This document shows positions 58,246-64,000 of a stretch of DNA of 64,000 nucleotides, piece by piece. The stretch is taken from assembly GCF_000237925.1 (NCBI RefSeq), contig NC_031496.1, positions 4,196,650 through 4,260,649 of the forward strand, read 5' to 3'. Position 1 is the first letter of the stretch, and every line of letters starts with the position of its first letter. A program made the position numbers and the translations under genes. Origin of the DNA: Schistosoma mansoni. Taxonomy: Eukaryota > Platyhelminthes > Trematoda > Strigeidida > Schistosomatidae. A model generated the notes under the pieces. The model was given only the letters and a program-made list of their open reading frames with translations. It was not told the origin of the DNA and did not search any database.

Positions 58246-58604
58246 TCAGTTACTGTCTGTGCTTCTGTTTTACTACAATACGAGTATTAGTCCCAATAAA
58301 CAGCTTTTACTTAGTTTCCAACTTCATCCTGTAGGGTGTAACTTATGACTTCAAAAAGTATAGAATCTAAAAGCTTCAGTTTTTGAAAGTAGTATAGTAT
58401 GATATCACTACTGGTTTAGATTTTGATGTTTCAATTTATTTGTGATATTCGAATTCACTTAGTATTGTTTGTTTGAATCTTCCCATTGATGCTTTTCGGA
58501 CTGCAAATGGTCAGTCCCTAATTGGCATATGTGCATACTGTGCGTATTATCTCGATATTACCTTAATTCACAAGCATTGTAATCAAAGACGGATAGTGGC
58601 TAGT

Positions 58605-58660
58605 AGTGGAATCCAATCGGACGCGCGTTTCGTCCTATTTGGGACTCGTCAGCCGTTTGT
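58605..58660 (-). ncRNA. Hammerhead ribozyme motif, minus strand
   Basis: Minus-strand CTGACGAG (58645-58652), stem II TCC-CAAATA-GGA, CGAAAC, GCGC, and GTC (58620-58622). The core and stems II and III match the schistosome consensus; stem I is disrupted because the 5' side has changed. Confidence 0.72.
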
Positions 58661-58719
58661 ACCTGCATCTCATCTACTATTCGAGTCACAGAGTGAACAT
58701 CAACTCTGAGATGGAGGTA

Positions 58720-58765
58720 TATCCAGCTGACGAGTCCCAAACAGGGCGAAACGCACGTCTTCATT
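58720..58765 (+). ncRNA. Hammerhead ribozyme motif, 3'-truncated
   Basis: CTGACGAG (58727-58734), stem II TCCC/GGGC-like, CGAAAC, GCAC, GTC (58757-58759). The sequence after the cleavage site is unrelated, so stem I cannot form. Confidence 0.65.
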
Positions 58766-59029
58766 AAACCGAACTCTGTTATCTTGGTTTTCTAATTCAA
58801 CATGCGAATCTCCAGACAGAAGATCGATTCCATGAAAGCCAGCTTACAGGAGCGTTATTTCTACAAGTATGTCTATCAAAGACTAGATAAAATAGTGAGG
58901 TGGACAGCCTTGACGTACAACACTATGTTACTTTTTCTGCTCACCTTTGACTCGATTAGTATTGTTCTAATAGAGAGCCTGCAAAAGGTTCATGCGATTT
59001 TTTGGTAAGCCCTTAAATGATGATAACCA

Positions 59030-59480
59030 TCAAGGAATCTCTCTATTAACATAGTCGAGTGCTTCCTTATGATCAAGAAATACCACAATTGTTTGGAGTC
59101 ATTAAGTATTCTTGTGTTCTAAAACCTCAATAAGAGTGAATATTTGTCCAATATATCCTTGTCCAGGTTTGAAACTAGCCCAGTATTTTGGGCTCTCACC
59201 TAAATTGCTTTTTCAAGCGTCATATAATTATTGAGGCTTATATGGGTCAAACCGATTTCTCTGTAGTTATCACTAGGGGATTCCTATCCTTTGTTTCAAA
59301 TTGTAACAATCGATCATTGAGGCCAGTCACGTGAGATTACATCCAATTTCTGGAATCCAGTTAATCTTTCAGTTAGTATGACTTCTAAGATCAAACCAAC
59401 ATCTTTGAAGATCTCCGGTTCTAATTTATCAGGCCTGCTTCCTCTATTTTGTTTTGGATTAGCTATTGCCTTTTCAACTA
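59030..59480 (-). mobile_element. LINE reverse transcriptase fragment, decayed
   Basis: The minus strand in broken frames reads pieces such as RPDKLEPEIFKDVG, DNYREIGL and TRILNDSKQLWYFL, corresponding to the LINE 'GPD', 'NYRGISL' and 'F-D---A' region. Opposite in direction to the next fragment. Confidence 0.6.
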
Positions 59481-59654
59481 AATAATAAGAATTTATTACA
59501 ATAAGTTTATTCTTATTTTTGAAACTTGGATTTATATTTATTAACTAACAATAAAGAGAACCCCGAATATTTGTGAGGAGATTGCAGTAAGGCATAATAC
59601 CTATGTGATTGACGAAATATTAACTAAAGACTAGTTGGAAAATATTCCTCTTCC

Positions 59655-60058
59655 TTCTGGTGATTGACTGGATTATGAAGGCTTTGACATCTGAGGTGAA
59701 ATATGGAATACAATGGACTTCTCAGAAGCAATTAGATGATTTGGACTTCGCAGATGACCTAGCCTTCCCCTCTCATGCACACGAACAAATACAGATGAAG
59801 ACAGCAAATGTAGCAACAGCCTCTGCATCGATAAGCCTCCAAATTCACAAAGGAAAAAGCAAGATTCTCAAATACAACACGGAGAACACCAACCTAATCA
59901 CACTTGATGGTGAAACTCTGGAAGAGGTGGAAACATACAAGCACCTGGGGAGCATCGTTGATAAACAAGGAGGATCGGATGCATATGTAAAGGCGAGGAT
60001 TGACAAAGCAAGGACAGCATTTCTACAATTGAAGAACATCTGGAACTCTGTGAACTAA
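59655..60058 (+). mobile_element. RTE-like LINE reverse transcriptase fragment
   Basis: Encodes LDDLDFADDLAFPSHAHEQI, SLQIHKGKSKILKYN, LITLDGETLEEVE, SIVDKQGGSDAYVKARIDKA and FLQLKNIWNS in one open frame. Homologous to 54190-54500; truncated on both sides. Confidence 0.85.
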
Positions 60059-60548
60059 CATCATAAAGAAATGTTATTAACATTTCAGGTGTCATAGACG
60101 TTTGTTTCACCTAGGATACGAATAACCCTGTGAGAGATAGAATATAGAACAGAAACTGTGATCTAGAGTCGAGTACAGTAAACATATACTTAGTAGATGA
60201 ATTAGATTAGTTGGGAAATTAATAACACTAAAAGGTATTAAGAATTAGTATAGATGATGACTGTATTGTGGAGATTATGGATTGACCAACTGTTTGATCC
60301 TAGATAAATGTCACTTGCAATGACAATTAACATATGTTAAGTAAGTGATATAAATTACAGGCTTGATAGAATTCCGATATTCACTACTGAAGTGAACTCG
60401 ATCTTGAGTAATTGTAGTCTTGAGTGTACAATCACGACAATTCTAATTTGATTGTTGAACTACACGGTTTAAGGTTTGATTAGGTGATATACCTTTGTAA
60501 TTACTTAAACTGACTAATCATATAACTCATTGAAAAATATCATGTGGC

Positions 60549-61310
60549 TTTACTTACTTACTTACTCACTTACTTACTTACTTACACCTGTTACCCCCAA
60601 TGGAGCATAGGCTGCCAACCAGCATTCTCCAACCCACTCTGTCCTGGACCTTCCTTCCTAGTTCTATTCAATTATTGTTCATTCTTCGCATATCTGTCTC
60701 CATTTCTCGGAGTAATGTGTTCTTGGTCTTCCTCTTCTTCTTTGGCCTTCAGGATCCCATGTGAGGGCTTGTCTTGTGACCGAGTTGGGTGATTTCTTCA
60801 ATGTGTATCTGTTGGGGATGTCAAATCCCCAGAACTTACTTGATAAATGGCTTAATTTTGTAATTTTATTTTGAAAATTTGAATTTAGCTGTTTTCGCTC
60901 CAAAAGCGCTATTTTACCTTCACATCATAATTCCCACTTGTAAACTATCTTAAACGCTATTGATCCATTGTTTCTTGAGTGTGCTATTTTATAATGATGC
61001 CCAAGGACAATTAGTTGCTGTATATATACGTTTGAGTTTTTCCCCTTATGACTTGCTTGTACTCGGCAGCTTAGGGAATACATATTCCCCCTTTTTGCCT
61101 TGGATTTCTTCATCTAGTTAGCGGGGCCTGGGACAACAGATTAGATTAGCTTATCGTGTCATTGGCCTTCGTTCGTTATCGCGAAATCGACTTATTTCAA
61201 GTATATCAGTATCCTTTCCACTTCCAGTGCTTCTTCCTGATTTCTTCCTCCGCTGGATGGAATCTGGTTTGTTCTCTCCCACAATAGGTTGTTGTTGATA
61301 AAGTCTGGCC
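60549..61310 (-). mobile_element. RTE-like LINE 3' fragment, interrupted by a solo LTR
   Basis: Minus-strand tail (CTTA)n at 60549-60592, C-terminal region (60679-60805: [19 protein letters not shown]) and, after the interruption, its continuation at 61209-61310. The two halves join cleanly once the solo LTR and one copy of the duplication are set aside. Confidence 0.85.
60810..61208. mobile_element. Solo LTR, family L2 (fossil)
   Basis: 399 bases, TGTTGGGG...TATATCA, flanked by a perfect 5-base duplication GTATC (60805-60809 and 61209-61213) and sitting inside a LINE fragment. No internal part remains. Length and 5-base duplication would fit a BEL/Pao or Gypsy element; the family is not decided. 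Confidence 0.87.
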
Positions 61311-61449
61311 AACATTATAGAAAACAGACAGATGTTATAAATATCGTTAGGTAGGTATTATGGTGAACTTTTGGTTTGCTATTTTCTCAGAGTTTGTATT
61401 ATTTATTTACCTTACACTATATTCTTATTTCTTTCTCTCTTACTTCAAG

Positions 61450-61599
61450 TACCTTCGGTCAAATTAACTGTATTAAATCAAACTGTTATTGAAGGTACTA
61501 ATGTTACATTAATATGTGAAGCACGTGGTTATCCAATTCCAACTATTAATTGGTATTTTAATAAACCAAATCAAAAACAAGATAAAATTCAAATGCCAG
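61450..61599 (+). CDS. IGFBP-Kazal-Ig protein, Ig-domain exon (partial)
   Basis: The acceptor is 'tctcttacttcaag' (exon starts at 61450) and the donor GTATGT follows 61599. It completes the split codon from 56703 (phase 1 to phase 1). It encodes the first half of an I-set Ig domain: VKLTVLNQTVIEGTNVTLIC, EARGYPIPTINWYFN, with the first Cys and the Trp of the fold. The second Cys (Y-C-A pattern) must be in a later exon, which is not seen before 64000. Confidence 0.88.
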
Positions 61600-62954
61600 G
61601 TATGTAATCATAACTATTGTGACTTTTATTATTATTTTTTTGCTTTTTTTGTTTAGATTGTGGTAGTCGATATTCGATATTATCTTTAAACTTCCTATAT
61701 TATTCGTCCTGATAACTATTACTGGCGAGACTAACAATCAAAAGCGTCTGAGGGATTCCAAGGTCACGGCGCCTATTTCAGTGCCTGATGCTCATGTACG
61801 ATCGGTTTACAGAGAATTTTAGAGAAGACTTGACAATTAAGCGGTTACAACAAATGAAACTACTAAGAAGCTCCTGTGTTTGTAATTACAAGTATTAAAT
61901 AACTTGTAGACCTTGTGCAGACTACCTTGATGTCGTCCTTCGATGTAATATATGTTAAAGGAAGATGTTTGCTAGAATAAGAACCCTTATCGCTCGATCC
62001 AGATTGAGACTAAGGCATATTATAATAATTATTGTCAACTGTATCATAAAAGCACCAGTAACATTGGCTGCAATATTCGCAGATGTTACTGAAACTTCGG
62101 CTATGCATTAGTATGAGTATTGTAGGAAGATATCTATAATAAAAATGATAAACTTACACAACCGGAGTACAAACAAACAATAATGAAGCTATGTGGTCGA
62201 GGCTGAGAGGGCTTTTATGACCTTATCACGGCTCCAGAGACCAACTATTATCGAGCCATATGGATGAGTTCCTCTACCTTATGCATTACGATTTTGGAAC
62301 CTTTGGACCTTTTTCTAACATTGACAAGTTTTTGGACCATATAAAATAAGTGTATCCACTTTAATTAGGTGGTTTTGTATAATATATATTTACTCTATGC
62401 TGACTGTTTACTGATTGGCTAACATTTCTTAAGGTCATATTAGATTCGTTCAAAGGTCGTCCATAAACTGTAATCTCGCCCCGTTACTCGATAACGTCCT
62501 ATGGTGTATAAATCAGAAGGCGAAGACGAAGGGTTGATTTCGTTTATTATTGAACCACACTAGATATCCAAAATTGTAGGCACGTTAAGCAAGCATGAAA
62601 GAGTAGTGCCGTAAAGTAGGCGAATGAGCGTGCAGGTCGAATGAGCGAGTACAGTGCAGTGAACATGATTAAGATGTACATATATATACAACTGAAAAAG
62701 CATGAATCATCGAATCAATTAAGCGTTTAATAGTAAGGCTAGCAGAATGAATACATGAGTAGGCAGTAAGCAATGTTCAAGCGCACATAATAAAGGTACA
62801 ATAGTACAGATAGGTTGTTGTTGTTGTACGAATGACTGTCCGTTAAATAACTTAACAAAAGGGCTTAGCCAAATTAGATGTAAACAAACTCAATTGTATG
62901 TGGACTGCTATAAGCTAAATCTCCCATATATTTGAACATATTTTCATATTGATG
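61600..62954. other. Intron sequence, nothing firm
   Basis: No further exon of the IGFBP-Kazal-Ig gene is recognised. A promoter-like stretch with 'gtgtataaatcagaagg' near 62512 hints at another LTR-type repeat, but no ends were found. Confidence 0.4.
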
Positions 62955-63245
62955 ATGTCATAGTGTAGTGTGTGCTACTTATATCGATATAAGTAGTGCT
63001 ACTGCTAGTTAGCAATAGAAAAAGTGGCAGCAGAAGGTCAAGAAGATCGAAAAGGAAAGAACAGGAAAAGAGAGCAATTAGTATGGAAATGAAGGATCAG
63101 TGAATTCTGAGACGATTGATTGACATTTTGCAAGTATGATTCTCAGATCTTACTAAGAGATTCTGTAATCTTGTGTTCTCGTTCACTACAATAGTACTCT
63201 AAAATATTACCCTATGTAAGAATCAGACTCTTTCTTTCTGCCACT
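62955..63245 (+). repeat. Dispersed repeat R4, copy 3, with a 22-base palindrome
   Basis: Contains a perfect 22-base palindrome at 62975-62996 (half 'ctacttatatc') and then the R4 blocks ('gagacgattgattgaca', 'gttctcgttcactac'). A degraded relative of the palindrome sits at 53947-53980. Confidence 0.6.
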
Positions 63246-64000
63246 CCAATGATGATGAGGAATGGATCTACAAAAAGCGTACAGTGGTACATCTTACCAA
63301 CTGAAAACTAAATCAATTGACTTAATTTTTTTATGAAGTGGTCAAAATACATAATGTATAAGGCATTCTGTTACGTCCTTGATCTGTCTACCCACTTTAG
63401 TGCCGAGGATAACTTGTCTAATGTAGACTAAGACCTTGATGCGATAGGCTAACTGGTTTAACCTTGAGGCAACGATGCGTGAGTTCGAAGTGGGGTAGAG
63501 AGACGAAAACTATTCTATTACCTGATTGGCTGACAGGCATGCGAGAGAGAGAAGACACGACAACTGGAATACTACTCGCTTTATTCCAATCCCGATCTGG
63601 TACCCGAATTCAGATTAGTGTAAAAAGATATATGAATAAATAGATGTCTAACCTGACTACAACGTCCAAAACTAAGGGATTAGAGTAGAAAATAGAGTAC
63701 AAAAGGTTACGTCTAAATTACAATAGCTTTGGAACAGAAAAAGCTATGGCAGTGAATCAAACGAAAGCTTATGATCTATAGAAGGGACAAAAGTAAATGT
63801 TACAGTTTTACAAGCTTTGAATCGTATGAAGTAACGTCTCAAAAAATAGCTTCCGTAGTTTGTCAAGGCTTGTTGTTTCGATGTTCACATCACATTCATT
63901 TATTATTATCCGTAATAGACAAAAGTGGAAACTCAGATATATAACATTGTAAACGGATTCAGTTGCACTTACTGAAGTGTATATTTAACCCAATTAGATG
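63246..64000. other. Right edge, nothing recognised
   Basis: A segment from about 63371 ('tgttacgtccttgatctg') could be the start of an LTR-type repeat. The other end is not identifiable within the window. Confidence 0.35.

Larger units (their letters stand above)
58473..58765. repeat. Head-to-head hammerhead repeats
   Basis: 58473-58680 is a minus-strand Sm-alpha-type piece including the 55445-55539 linker. 58681-58765 is a plus-strand piece. The B-box-like and 'atcaactctgag' regions meet between the two ribozymes. Confidence 0.78.

Noticed and set aside
62380-63650. Further LTR-type repeats with ends
   Set aside because: Promoter-like and TG-start segments were seen, but no matching ends or target duplications could be found.
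1-64000. CRISPR arrays, operons or other prokaryotic systems
   Set aside because: The window is animal nuclear DNA with spliced genes. No regular spacer-repeat array or bacterial gene is present.

Overview
The window looks like nuclear DNA of a blood fluke (Schistosoma). It is AT-rich, with long introns full of repeats, some introns of only 33-43 bases, SINE-like repeats carrying schistosome-type hammerhead ribozymes, RTE-like and CR1-like LINEs, and a Ty3/Gypsy element with the CHCC Gag finger typical of the CsRn1 clade. The species is not fixed by the sequence alone.

Three host genes can be supported, all split into exons. (1) A glypican (GPI-anchored heparan sulfate proteoglycan core protein) runs on the minus strand from 23725 down to its stop at 1285. 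Seven exons are visible; five of the six junctions keep phase, and one exon between 15135 and 8817 is still missing, as are the 5' exon(s). (2) A WDR4/Trm82-type WD-repeat protein, the non-catalytic partner of the tRNA m7G46 methyltransferase, lies on the plus strand at 39231-46441 in eight exons. (3) The start of a secreted protein with an IGFBP N-terminal domain, a Kazal domain and an Ig domain lies on the plus strand at 56178-61599 and continues beyond the window.

Everything else is mobile DNA or non-coding sequence. 1-0.7 kb, 1.9-5.2 kb, 19.3-20.8 kb, 32.8-34.8 kb, 35-38.9 kb, 44-45 kb, 50.4-52.3 kb, 54.2-54.9 kb, 56.8-57.2 kb and 59-61.3 kb hold LINE copies, mostly truncated. A whole-looking CsRn1-type Gypsy element with apparently identical LTRs lies at 24559-30194. 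Older Gypsy remnants are at 10.5, 30.4-31.1, 32.1-32.8 and 49.7-50.4 kb. LTR-like repeats lie at 13.3, 46.8, 57.3 and 60.8 kb; two of them have 5-base target duplications and are solo LTRs.

Two repeat families deserve most attention. One is a ~520-base element with nine copies here. It shares its last ~60 bases with an RTE-like LINE also present here and is flanked by 7-13 base duplications, so it looks like a non-autonomous passenger of that LINE. The other is a set of tRNA-promoter/hammerhead repeats (1.9, 9.0, 9.4, 53.2, 55.2-55.8, 58.1, 58.6-58.8 kb) whose ribozyme cores range from intact to decayed. A 200-N assembly gap (34407-34606) falls inside a LINE.
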